DNA of 64,000 nt from Tumebacillus sp. BK434 (GTDB lineage: Bacteria; Bacillota; Bacilli; Tumebacillales; Tumebacillaceae), in NCBI RefSeq assembly GCF_004340785.1, contig NZ_SLXS01000004.1:1-64000 (forward strand), given 5' to 3'. Of this stretch, positions 1 to 7,726 are shown piece after piece (position 1 is the stretch's first letter; each line of letters starts with the position of its first letter). The position numbers and the translations under genes are program-made. The notes beneath the pieces are model-generated. The model searched no databases. It was not told where the DNA came from and was given only the letters and a program-made list of their open reading frames with translations.

Positions 1-142
1 CGCGAAGCCCACCTCAAGATAAGACTTCCCACACGGTCAACGTGGTAAGACCCCTTGTAGAAGACAAGGTTGATAGGCTGGAGGTGGAAGCGCCGCGAGG
101 CGTGCAGCTGACCAGTACTAATCGGTCGAGGGCTTATCCTAA
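1..142 (+). rRNA. 23S ribosomal RNA, 3' end (partial)
   Basis: The sequence matches the conserved 3' end of bacterial 23S rRNA, including GATAGGCTGGAGGTGGAAG, GCAGCTGACCAGTACTAATC and the closing pyrimidine-rich strand near 142. The gene begins outside the window. The exact 3' end is judged from the conserved closing helix and may be off by a few bases. No 5S rRNA or tRNA follows: a strong terminator comes about 50 bases later. Confidence 0.95.
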
Positions 143-193
143 GTAAGTCCAACACTCACTACGATTCGCTATTCAGTTTTTGTGGAGCACAGA

Positions 194-226
194 AAGACCC
201 GATCTCACTGAGATCGGGTCTTTTTC
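194..226. terminator. Bidirectional terminator between rRNA and the 228-1148 gene
   Basis: A perfect 12-bp stem (GACCCGATCTCA / TGAGATCGGGTC) with a one-base centre is followed by TTTTT on the plus strand and preceded by an A-run, so it can end the rRNA operon and the convergent minus-strand gene. Confidence 0.85.
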
Positions 227-227
227 G

Positions 228-1148
228 TTACGGCTGCACAATGGTTCGCAAGGTGCCATACAGATGCTGGCTGGGATAGTCTTGGCGATCCACTTGAAAC
301 GGTTTGGGAAAGGCGAAGATCTGATAGCTCTGTTCAGTCTGAGTGTCGGGGAATTGCAACGGATATACGATACGTTCGCCGGGCTTTACTTTGGCATAGA
401 GAACAGGATGTTGGTCATCCACAGGAACTTGCTCCCAGTTCATAAAGGCGACGAGCGCATAATCCACGTCTTGCTTCTGTATATTTCCTACCGACAGATA
501 GGCAGGTTCATCGTCTGGAGATTGGAAGAGGATCTTCAATTCCTCAGCTTTGCTGCTGATAAAGACGTTATCGTTCGGGCCGGAGGTAAACGTACGGACC
601 GGCGTTGCGTAGTCCAACGCGCTGTTCTGGCGGCGATGGATCGGAAAGCGCAAGGGAAGCGCTTCTTGCAGCACAGACGCTTTTTCGATGTCCTGATCTT
701 TGACCATGTATTCGGGCTTTGGGATGACGAGATAATCGAGTTCTTGGGCACCTTCTTGAACGGTTGTCTCAATCTTGACATTGACCGTTTGGTTCGGTGT
801 CATGTCAAACGTATAAAAGGTCTGGGTCTTGCCGTCAATCGTAAACGGAACTTGCTTGAAGTCCTCCAAAACCACCAGCCCATATTTGCGGTCGACTTCA
901 AGGAAGTGGCTGAGGCTTAACACTTTGGTGATCCGATTGCCCGACCCCGGCGTTATGACCGTCCCGTTGTCGATGATCTGTCCGTCCGGCTCGTACAGGC
1001 CATAGGAGATCGTATTGCTGCCTTTCCCGGAGTCGGGCTGGATATCGGCGTACAGCGGTTCATCTTGCGGTGGATCGAGCAGGAAAATCGAAACACTTAC
1101 CGCCGCCAGCAAAGCTGCGAATAACCAAAGTCCCGTCTTTTTCTTCAT
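228..1148 (-). CDS. Secreted or membrane-anchored protein of unknown function
   Basis: A 306-residue protein starts with a positively charged N-terminus and a hydrophobic segment (about residues 6-24), read as a signal peptide or single membrane anchor with the rest outside the cell. There is no lipobox cysteine. The remainder looks beta-rich, with many short strands and prolines, and no motif I recognise. The start has a good upstream AAAAGGAGGT. It converges on the rRNA operon and shares its terminator. Two small secreted proteins lie upstream on the same strand (70 bases away), so all three may form a surface-protein cluster. Function is unknown. Confidence 0.75.
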   Translation of the reverse strand: MKKKTGLWLFAALLAAVSVSIFLLDPPQDEPLYADIQPDSGKGSNTISYGLYEPDGQIIDNGTVITPGSGNRITKVLSLSHFLEVDRKYGLVVLEDFKQVPFTIDGKTQTFYTFDMTPNQTVNVKIETTVQEGAQELDYLVIPKPEYMVKDQDIEKASVLQEALPLRFPIHRRQNSALDYATPVRTFTSGPNDNVFISSKAEELKILFQSPDDEPAYLSVGNIQKQDVDYALVAFMNWEQVPVDDQHPVLYAKVKPGERIVYPLQFPDTQTEQSYQIFAFPKPFQVDRQDYPSQHLYGTLRTIVQP

Positions 1149-1218
1149 CGCGGTACCTCCTTTTGAAAAAAGGAAAGGAAGAGACTGTACGCAGCCTCTT
1201 CATCTCCCAGTATCAGCA

Positions 1219-1659
1219 TCAATAGTAATCCTTCGTTTCATGGTAGACCGTTTTGTAGCCGGCAGCAATGTACGTATGATTGCCAAGCGCATAGTCTGCA
1301 CCTGTCCCGATGCTGCTCAAAGACACGGACGCTCCGGCATGATTGGAATAATCCTGGTCGTCCTCCGCTTGTCCAAGCAACACGCCTTTCGAACTGTAAA
1401 TGCGTGCTTTTGCATAGATCCAATCTTCAATTGCGGTGGAATCGGAAGTGGCAGTCGCTTTGGCGGTGAAGTTCCAGTTGGTGGATGCAGTGACGCGCGA
1501 GGTAACGGTCGGCGTGGCGTCGGTGCTGATGCCGGAAAGGGAGCGCATCGTCTCGACGATTTGATTCGGGAGGTCTTCTTTCGTGGCAGCGCTTGCTGCC
1601 CCGGTCAAACCTGCTGCCAGGATGATTGTGCACAGTACGGCTTTGATCGTTTTTGTCAT
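1219..1659 (-). CDS. Small secreted protein, paralogue of the next gene
   Basis: A 146-residue protein has an N-terminal signal peptide ending near AASAA (about residue 20). The longer frame upstream has no ribosome site, whereas the chosen ATG follows AGGAG at nine bases. The C-terminal half shares a pattern with the 1679-2116 product: YAKxxIY, then D-Y-xx-HAGAS, then GxHxYxxxGYxTVxHxTxxY. The pair arose by tandem duplication. It is presumably exported; no catalytic motif or known family is recognised. The gene is separated from its paralogue by 19 bases and probably co-transcribed with it. Confidence 0.75.
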   Translation of the reverse strand: MTKTIKAVLCTIILAAGLTGAASAATKEDLPNQIVETMRSLSGISTDATPTVTSRVTASTNWNFTAKATATSDSTAIEDWIYAKARIYSSKGVLLGQAEDDQDYSNHAGASVSLSSIGTGADYALGNHTYIAAGYKTVYHETKDYY

Positions 1660-1678
1660 GGCTTTGGACTCCTGTCTC

Positions 1679-2116
1679 TTAGAAGTTTTTTGTCGTGGTA
1701 TGGGTGACGGTGTTGTAGCCCGTCTTTTCATAGCGGTGGCTGCCTTTGGCATAGTCGTCAAAAACCCAAGCGCTGGTATCAGCAGCAGATGCTCCGGCGT
1801 GGGTGGTGTAGTATTGCGCGTCGGTGCCGGAGTTGACAAACGAACCGTCCGGATTGTAGATACTGACTTTTGCATAGACGTAGTCCATCATCGCAGATGT
1901 GTCAGACGTCGCCCATGCCTCCCCTTTGGTCAAGATGATCTGGGTGTTGACTGCCGACGAGCAGGTGATCGAGTCCAATCCGATCATCCCCTTCACGGGC
2001 TGCATGAACGAGGCTACGCTTTCAGGTAACACTTCTTTTGCCGCGCTGGCAACGCCAGTCAAGGTGGCTGCCATCAGCGCAGTGCCGAGGAAAATTCCTA
2101 CAGTCTTTTTCATCAT
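1679..2116 (-). CDS. Small secreted protein, paralogue of the previous gene
   Basis: A 145-residue protein begins MMKKTVGIFLGTALM, a typical signal peptide cleaved near VASAA. AAGGAGG sits nine bases before the start. The C-terminal half repeats the scheme of its downstream neighbour (YAKVSIY, THAGAS, DYAKGSHRY, GYNTVTHTTT), so the two are tandem paralogues. It has a single cysteine, so no internal disulphide is likely. Role unknown; export to the envelope or medium is inferred from the signal peptide only. Confidence 0.78.
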   Translation of the reverse strand: MMKKTVGIFLGTALMAATLTGVASAAKEVLPESVASFMQPVKGMIGLDSITCSSAVNTQIILTKGEAWATSDTSAMMDYVYAKVSIYNPDGSFVNSGTDAQYYTTHAGASAADTSAWVFDDYAKGSHRYEKTGYNTVTHTTTKNF

Positions 2117-2432
2117 TCACATAAACCTCCTTAGAAGTTGATCTTTCAGATGTGTATAAAGTATCAGCATATTATCGTAATATCAATTACATTATTAAAA
2201 ATGTAAAATTCAGAAAAATACCAGATGTGTTCTTGTGCAGACCGGGCAAGGGAAGAATTTGGAAAAATATTTTTAGATCCTAAACGAAAAAACAAGCAGC
2301 AACTTCATTTTAGTAATTACTTCAACTTTTTAACGAAACGACAAGGGGCCATTTTTGCTATCTTTACCAAGTGAGTTTTGCCAACGCGGTGCCATACTAA
2401 AAACGACTCTTTGTCAAAAGGGAGGAGATCTA
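2117..2432. other. AT-rich divergent intergenic region
   Basis: About 315 bases of markedly AT-rich sequence lie between the secreted-protein pair and the acidic-protein gene. It must carry the promoters for both directions. A TGAGT / CATACTA pair spaced 16 bases apart (about 2371-2398) loosely resembles a forespore-type promoter for the plus-strand gene. This is weak and untested. No RNA gene is seen. Confidence 0.35.
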
Positions 2433-3185
2433 ATGGACGTTGTAATGAAGCCTGAACTGCGCACCAATGGCGGGGAGACGACGAGCATCTACTACAACGG
2501 GGAATGGGCTGGCGACCTGTACCTCGTCTACCGTGAAGGCGACAGTTTGACCGGCACGATGCAGATCGACACCCGTCGCGTTGAGGAAAACGAACTTGAG
2601 CATGTTACAGACGAAGTGCGCATCTATGTGCAGCATCTCAGTTCGGCGCTCAATGTCCAAGAAAGCTCCGTGGTCATGATGTATGGCGACATCTCTTCGG
2701 TCGTGGAGATGGAACCGATGGACGTGATCTTGGAAGACGACGCGGAGATTATGCTGACCGAAGACGATGAGCTGTATGACGACGATGCCTTCGAGATGGC
2801 GGATGACGAAGACTGCGAAGACGAGGAACTGTTCGCAGCTGACGACGTCTACTACGAGGAAGATCCGGGCTACTACGCCGCGGCAGAGGTCGAGGACGAG
2901 CCGTTCCATCTCTCTGTCGTCTTCCAGGACGGTGAGCATACCAAGTATCAGCTGCACGACGATGAGCACCGCACGCTGGGCCTCGTCTCCGTCGATGAGA
3001 TCGGCAACAACGTTTCCGGCCGCGTCGAATTCTGGAGCGACATGGATATGGACGAGACGACAGACATCGCCCGCATCTTAGCTCGCGAGTTCTCGGAGAC
3101 AGATGCGGAGAGCATTTCGTTTACGATGAACTATCAGGATCAGCACCTCGGTGATTTCCAACTCGAACGCCGCGATTTGATGTAA
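2433..3185 (+). CDS. Very acidic two-domain protein of unknown function
   Basis: The start is set at an ATG preceded by GGGAGGAG, giving 250 residues. The N-terminal part (about 1-95) and C-terminal part (about 155-250) look like two copies of one domain: each has a strand-turn-strand with G-x-L, an acidic helix rich in E/D and a final hydrophobic strand pair. They are joined by a low-complexity acidic linker (about 95-150) full of DDE and EED. No signal peptide or membrane segment is present, so it should be cytoplasmic. No family is recognised. It ends at a strong terminator and is probably a single-gene unit. Confidence 0.7.
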   Translation: MDVVMKPELRTNGGETTSIYYNGEWAGDLYLVYREGDSLTGTMQIDTRRVEENELEHVTDEVRIYVQHLSSALNVQESSVVMMYGDISSVVEMEPMDVILEDDAEIMLTEDDELYDDDAFEMADDEDCEDEELFAADDVYYEEDPGYYAAAEVEDEPFHLSVVFQDGEHTKYQLHDDEHRTLGLVSVDEIGNNVSGRVEFWSDMDMDETTDIARILAREFSETDAESISFTMNYQDQHLGDFQLERRDLM

Positions 3186-3199
3186 GAGTCAGCTATCGG

Positions 3200-3227
3200 C
3201 CTCTGCTCGTTGAGCAGAGGTTTTTTT
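3200..3227 (+). terminator. Terminator after the acidic-protein gene
   Basis: The stem CCTCTGCTC / GAGCAGAGG is followed by seven T. Confidence 0.85.
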
Positions 3228-3250
3228 CAAACCCTTTGCAAGGTCAATAG

Positions 3251-3275
3251 AAAGACCTCGTCCGAAGACGAGGCC
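3251..3275 (-). terminator. Terminator of the YhcN-like gene
   Basis: On the minus strand, CCTCGTC-TTCG-GACGAGG is followed by a short T-rich run, ten bases beyond the stop codon of the lipoprotein gene. Confidence 0.6.
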
Positions 3276-3284
3276 TGATATTGC

Positions 3285-4598
3285 TTAGCGGTTGGTAACC
3301 CCGGATGTGGTGCCGCCGGTGTTGCCCATGGTGCGGCCAGTGGTCGTGCCAGTGGTCGTGCCGGTGTTCGTGTTCGTGCCTGCGCCGAAGCCGGCGGTGC
3401 CAGTCGTCGGGAACAGGCGGCGGAACATGTCACCCAGATCGCCGAGTCCGCGCAGCGGATGTCCGGATGCTGCATCGCGGACAAAGGCGTCCATACGGTT
3501 GTACAGAGCCGGGTTTGCCGAAACGTAAACCGTGGTGATCGACGGATTGCCTTGTTTGACTGCCGAGATGACACGATCTTTGATGTCGTTGGAGACATCG
3601 GTGTTGTTCGCGTAGGTGCCAGTACGATTCATGCCGGCATTATTGTTGGTGCCAATGTTGGTGCCAGTGTTATTGGTGTAGGTGCCAACGCGGTTGTTGC
3701 CGGACGTGCCGAACAAGCCGGCGCCGGTGCGTCCTGCACCGCGCGTGCCGTCCGTACCGGTCACGCCGCCATTGCCATAATTGCCATTGCTGTAGGTGCC
3801 CATGCCGGTGCCATAGGTGCCAGTCCCATAGGTGCCAACACCGTAGGTGTTTCCGGTGCCGTAGGTGCCAGTCCCATAAGTGCTAGGACCGTAACCGCGG
3901 CCGGTGCCGTAGGTGCCCATGCCAGTCCCGATCCCGGTGCCAAACAGGCTGCTGCCGGTCCCGGTGCCGTACGTACCGGTGCCAGTGGTGCCGTAGGTGC
4001 CAGTTTGCGGCGTCAGCGGGGTTTGCGGCGTCAGACCGGTCGTACCGAAATCGCGGTCGCTCATCGTGCCGCCGTATTGTGATACGTTGTTGGCACGATT
4101 GGTGATCGCATTGCGGTTCGCTTGATGGCCGGCAGTCGGAGGCACATCGCTACGGATGCCGGCGCGGTTGCCGCCGCCAAGGTTGGTGCCTTGGTTGATG
4201 CCGACATACGCGACATTGCCGTTCGTCAGCACTTTCGCGTCACGAATGCCCGGGATCGCTTCGACGCGGGCTTCCAGCGAGCGGTCGACCCGCAGGTTGC
4301 GATACGCGGTGTCACGACCGGCTTGATCACGGACACCCATGCGGTCCCGCACATCGTTGGTCAGCACGTTCGGACGGCGGTCCGGACCCAGATTGTCACG
4401 AACGCCCAGCCGGTCTTGGTCAACACGCGAGTTGCGTACGCCGACACCGCTGTTGTCCATGATACGGCCTGCGCGGTCCGTATTGTAGGTGCCGGTGCGG
4501 TTGTTCGCATTGTTGTCAGGTGCCGCATTCGGCGTACAACCAGCGAGCAGGGATGACGACAGCAAAAGTGCGCCTGCGAGTGCAGAAAACTTTTTCAA
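3285..4598 (-). CDS. YhcN/YlaJ-type sporulation lipoprotein with a long GTYGTG insertion
   Basis: A 437-residue lipoprotein starts at TTG behind GAGGAGG. The signal sequence ends in the lipobox LLAGC (Cys21). The region around residues 108-135 (VEAIPGIRDAKVLTNGNVAY) and the region near 345-380 (helix, then TTVYVSANPALYNRM) look like the two halves of the Spore_YhcN_YlaJ domain, a family of spore membrane lipoproteins. Between them lie about 200 residues of low-complexity Gly/Thr/Tyr/Asn repeats (GTYGTG, GTG) absent from ordinary YhcN. Another GT-rich tail follows. It should be anchored to the outside of a spore membrane. Family assignment is from motif recall; the insertion is seen directly. 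Confidence 0.75.
   Translation of the reverse strand: MKKFSALAGALLLSSSLLAGCTPNAAPDNNANNRTGTYNTDRAGRIMDNSGVGVRNSRVDQDRLGVRDNLGPDRRPNVLTNDVRDRMGVRDQAGRDTAYRNLRVDRSLEARVEAIPGIRDAKVLTNGNVAYVGINQGTNLGGGNRAGIRSDVPPTAGHQANRNAITNRANNVSQYGGTMSDRDFGTTGLTPQTPLTPQTGTYGTTGTGTYGTGTGSSLFGTGIGTGMGTYGTGRGYGPSTYGTGTYGTGNTYGVGTYGTGTYGTGMGTYSNGNYGNGGVTGTDGTRGAGRTGAGLFGTSGNNRVGTYTNNTGTNIGTNNNAGMNRTGTYANNTDVSNDIKDRVISAVKQGNPSITTVYVSANPALYNRMDAFVRDAASGHPLRGLGDLGDMFRRLFPTTGTAGFGAGTNTNTGTTTGTTTGRTMGNTGGTTSGVTNR
3776..4030 (-). repeat. Tandem GTYGTG-coding repeat inside the YhcN-like gene
   Basis: On the minus strand the units GGCACCTACGG and GGCACCGG recur many times with slight variation, coding alternating Gly-Thr-Tyr/Gly-Thr-Gly. 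Unit length is 6-18 bases, so copy number could change by slippage. Confidence 0.7.
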
Positions 4599-4715
4599 GA
4601 TGTCAGCCTCCTCAGCAAGTCAATTTAGCGGTGTTTTACCCGCGAGACTATTGTCACCGATCTGCCAGACCCCTACACTGCGCAAAGATTGGAGAGCTCG
4701 TAAAAAAAATGGGTA

Positions 4716-4745
4716 TTGACGCAAAAACGAACAAAATGGTATACT
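4716..4745 (+). promoter_or_regulatory. Housekeeping promoter of the metNIQ operon
   Basis: TTGACG (4716-4721) and TATACT (4740-4745) are 18 bases apart, about 60 bases before the SAM riboswitch. Confidence 0.75.
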
Positions 4746-4805
4746 CCATTTCGTAGTCCATCACATCACCAACAATTCCGATCTGATAACTGAATACTTT
4801 TCGTG

Positions 4806-4926
4806 CTTTCATCAAGAGAGGTGGAGGGTCTGGCCCTGTGAAACCCGGCAACCGTCAGTTCGTGTGGCAATGAACTGAAATGGTGCCAATTCCTGCGAAG
4901 CGTTCATACGTTTCGGCAGATGAAAG
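4806..4926 (+). promoter_or_regulatory. SAM-I (S-box) riboswitch
   Basis: The P1 helix pairs CTTTCATC (4806-4813) with GATGAAAG (4919-4926). Between them are the diagnostic S-box segments AAGAGAGGTGGAGGG, CCTGTGAAACCCGGCAACC and TGGTGCCAATTCCTGC. Known members bind S-adenosylmethionine and cause early termination. The terminator hairpin lies 20 bases downstream and metN follows, so the importer is expressed when SAM is low. Confidence 0.95.
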
Positions 4927-4947
4927 ACGCAAGAGTTGATCGCCTTG

Positions 4948-4977
4948 TGTCCTTCGTTTGCGGAAGGGCATTTTTTA
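4948..4977 (+). terminator. Riboswitch-controlled terminator
   Basis: The stem TGTCCTTC / GAAGGGCA plus TTTTTT lies directly after the S-box aptamer. It is the expression platform of the metN leader. Confidence 0.85.
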
Positions 4978-5032
4978 TTGCTCAAAAACAGACAAGTGAC
5001 AAATCATAGAACGAGAAGGAGGGGAGACGCCC

Positions 5033-6061
5033 ATGATCAAACTGCAGAACCTTCGCAAAGACTACTATGTGAAAAAAAGCGCGGTCACCGCACTCAAGCG
5101 AATCGACTTGACGATCGCGAAAGGGGAGATCTTCGGCATCATCGGCCACAGCGGTGCAGGCAAATCCACGCTGATTCGCTGCATCAACCTGCTGGAGCGG
5201 CCGACCGAAGGCACCGTGGAGATCGACGGCGTCGATTTGACCCGCCTGAACGCACGGGAACTGCAACACGCACGCCAGAGCATCGGCATGATCTTTCAGC
5301 ATTTTAACCTGCTGTCATCAGCTACAATCTATGAAAATATCGCCTTCCCGCTCCGGCTCGCCAAAAAGCGGCCGGCAGAAATCGACCGCAAAGTAAAAGA
5401 ACTGCTCGAACTGGTCGGCCTCGGTGAACACGCGAAAAAGTATCCCGCGCAACTCTCCGGCGGCCAAAAACAGCGCGTCGGCATCGCCCGCGCCTTGGCG
5501 AACGACCCGAAAGTACTGCTCTGCGACGAAGCGACATCTGCGCTCGACCCGATGACGACCCACTCGATCCTGCGCCTGCTGGCCGACATCAACAAAAAGA
5601 TCGGCATCACGATCGTTCTGATCACCCACGAGATGGGAGTGATCCAAGAGATCTGCGACCGCGTCGCCGTGATCGATGGCGGTGAAATCGTCGAAGAAGG
5701 TCCGGTCGTCGAAGTGTTCCTGCGCCCGCAGCGCCAGATCACCAAAGAGTTCGTCGAGCAAGTCAGCGACTTCGAACTACCGCCAGAACTGCTCAGCCAG
5801 CACGTCAGCGGCGCTGTGCCGCGAGGACAGCACCGTATCGTCCAAGTCTCGTTCCTCGGCGATGTGACGTTCCAGCCGATCATGTTTGAAGTGCTGCAGC
5901 AGGAATCGGTGCAGTTCAACATCCTGCACGGCACGATCTCGCGGATGAAAGACACCCCGTACGGACGCCTGGTGCTCGAGCTGACCGGCGAACCGGCAGA
6001 CCTCGACCGGGCTGTCAGCACCATGAAAAACCGCGGGCTTGATGTGGAGGTGATGCAGTGA
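5033..6061 (+). CDS. metN: Methionine ABC transporter ATP-binding protein MetN
   Basis: A 342-residue cytoplasmic ATPase powers D/L-methionine import with MetI and MetQ. Walker A is GHSGAGKST (residues 38-46), the ABC signature is LSGGQKQR (about 144-151) and Walker B is LLCDEATSALDP (about 163-174). The C-terminal portion after about 260 is the NIL domain, the methionine-sensing regulatory domain of MetN. Its length is typical. AGGAGGGG precedes the ATG. It is the first gene of the riboswitch-controlled operon, and its stop overlaps the metI start. Confidence 0.95.
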   Translation: MIKLQNLRKDYYVKKSAVTALKRIDLTIAKGEIFGIIGHSGAGKSTLIRCINLLERPTEGTVEIDGVDLTRLNARELQHARQSIGMIFQHFNLLSSATIYENIAFPLRLAKKRPAEIDRKVKELLELVGLGEHAKKYPAQLSGGQKQRVGIARALANDPKVLLCDEATSALDPMTTHSILRLLADINKKIGITIVLITHEMGVIQEICDRVAVIDGGEIVEEGPVVEVFLRPQRQITKEFVEQVSDFELPPELLSQHVSGAVPRGQHRIVQVSFLGDVTFQPIMFEVLQQESVQFNILHGTISRMKDTPYGRLVLELTGEPADLDRAVSTMKNRGLDVEVMQ

Positions 6062-6738
6062 TGGAAAACCTGCTGCTCGAACTGTTTCCAAACGTGTTGT
6101 GGCCAGAGATCTGGAAGACGTTTCTCGAAACGCTGTATATGGTGGGCATCGCCACGTTGTTCACCGCCGTGATCGGGCTGCCACTCGGCGTGCTGGTCTT
6201 CCTGACCGCACCGGGCCAACTGATGCAAAACCGCCTAGCGTATCAGATCCTGTCCCTCGTGATCAACGTGTTTCGTTCGATCCCGTTCATCATCTTGCTG
6301 ATCCTGATCATTCCGTTTACGAAGTTCATCGTCGGCACTTCGCTTGGCGTCACCGCCGCGATTCCGCCGCTGGTGATTGGCACCGCGCCGTTCTTCGCCC
6401 GACTGGTCGAAACCTCGCTGCGCGAAGTCGACCGCGGCGTGATCGAGATGGCGCAGTCGATGGGCGCTTCGACCTGGCAGATCATCACCCGCGTCCTGCT
6501 GCCGGAAGCGCGTCCCGGCATTCTCGCCGGTCTGACGATCACGCTGGTTGCACTCGTCGGCTACTCGGCGATGTCGGGCGCGATCGGAGGCGGCGGACTC
6601 GGTGACCTGGCGCTCCGCTACGGCTACCAGCGCTTCCAGATGGATGTGACGGTCGTCGCGACGGTGATCATGATCCTGCTCGTGCAAGTGTTTCAGGTGC
6701 TCGGCGACAAACTCGTCTCGCACTTTAGCAGAAAATAA
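6061..6738 (+). CDS. metI: Methionine ABC transporter permease MetI
   Basis: A 225-residue inner-membrane permease with about five or six transmembrane segments carries the conserved EAA-type cytoplasmic loop (EMAQSMGASTWQIITRVLLPEA, here cited only by position, about 135-156) that docks on MetN. The ATG overlaps the metN TGA in the form TGATG, indicating translational coupling. A GTG three bases earlier could also serve. GGAGG lies just upstream within metN. Confidence 0.93.
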   Translation: MENLLLELFPNVLWPEIWKTFLETLYMVGIATLFTAVIGLPLGVLVFLTAPGQLMQNRLAYQILSLVINVFRSIPFIILLILIIPFTKFIVGTSLGVTAAIPPLVIGTAPFFARLVETSLREVDRGVIEMAQSMGASTWQIITRVLLPEARPGILAGLTITLVALVGYSAMSGAIGGGGLGDLALRYGYQRFQMDVTVVATVIMILLVQVFQVLGDKLVSHFSRK

Positions 6739-6777
6739 AGAATCCAACAAACTCTTACAAAAAAGGATGACGCTATT

Positions 6778-7608
6778 ATGAAAAAACTGCTCCTTGGCGC
6801 AATGACCCTGCTGCTCTCCGCATCCCTCGTGGCATGCGGCACCGATTCCGCAAAAAAAGAGAACGCAACTGGCGACGCAGGCAACGGCGTCGTGACGCTG
6901 AAAGTCGGCGCAACGCCGGTACCGCACGAAGAGATCCTCAAACACGTCGCACCGCAGTTGGAAAAGGAGGGCGTACATCTGGAGATCGTTTCCTTTAACG
7001 ACTACATCCAGCCGAATGTTCAGCTCGGCGACAAGCAGCTCGACGCGAACTTCTTCCAGCACATTCCGTACCTCGAAGACTTCTCCAAAGAGCGCAACCT
7101 CGACCTGACTCACATTGCGGGCGTACACATCGAGCCGATGGGCGCCTACTCGAAAAAATACAAAAAAGCGTCCGACCTGCCGGATGGTGCCACGATCGCC
7201 GTGCCGAACGACGTGACCCAAGTGGGCCGTTCCCTGGCGCTGCTTGAGAAAAACGGTCTGATCAAGCTCAAAGCTGGCGTTGGCATCTCCGGCACCCTCA
7301 AAGACATCGTCGAAAACAACAAGAAATTCAAGTTCAACGAGCTGGAAGCTGCCATGCTCCCGCGCGTGCTCCCGGAAGTCGATCTCGCAGTGATCAACAC
7401 CAACTTCGCGCTGCAAGTTGACCTCGTCCCGACCAAAGACGCACTGTTTATTGAAGACAAAGACTCTCCGTACGTCAACGTTCTTGCCGTTCGCACCGAA
7501 GACAAAGACAATGCAGCGTTGCAAAAGCTGGCGAAAGCGCTGAACTCCGAAGATGTGAAGAAGTTCATCAACGACAAATACAAAGGCGCGATCGTTCCGG
7601 CATTCTAA
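6778..7608 (+). CDS. metQ: Methionine-binding lipoprotein MetQ
   Basis: A 276-residue substrate-binding lipoprotein delivers methionine to MetNI at the outer face of the membrane. The signal peptide ends in LVACG, with Cys20 as lipidation site. The NLPA-family pattern is clear: VTLKVGATPVPHEEIL, the N-Y-I-Q-P-N motif, D-A-N-F-F-Q-H-I-P-Y-L and E-P-M-G-x-Y-S-K-K. It lies 39 bases after metI and closes the operon with a terminator. Confidence 0.95.
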   Translation: MKKLLLGAMTLLLSASLVACGTDSAKKENATGDAGNGVVTLKVGATPVPHEEILKHVAPQLEKEGVHLEIVSFNDYIQPNVQLGDKQLDANFFQHIPYLEDFSKERNLDLTHIAGVHIEPMGAYSKKYKKASDLPDGATIAVPNDVTQVGRSLALLEKNGLIKLKAGVGISGTLKDIVENNKKFKFNELEAAMLPRVLPEVDLAVINTNFALQVDLVPTKDALFIEDKDSPYVNVLAVRTEDKDNAALQKLAKALNSEDVKKFINDKYKGAIVPAF

Positions 7609-7638
7609 GCGGACTACAAAACGCCTCCGGTTGGACGA

Positions 7639-7666
7639 AGACTCGGTCTCTAGACCGAGTCTTTTT
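7639..7666 (+). terminator. Terminator of metNIQ
   Basis: The stem AGACTCGGTC / GACCGAGTCT is followed by TTTTT. Confidence 0.9.
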
Positions 7667-7726
7667 GTTTTCCCTGCATGGTACGATGAAGTCAACAAAG
7701 CACAGATGATGAGGAGGATGTTCCCC

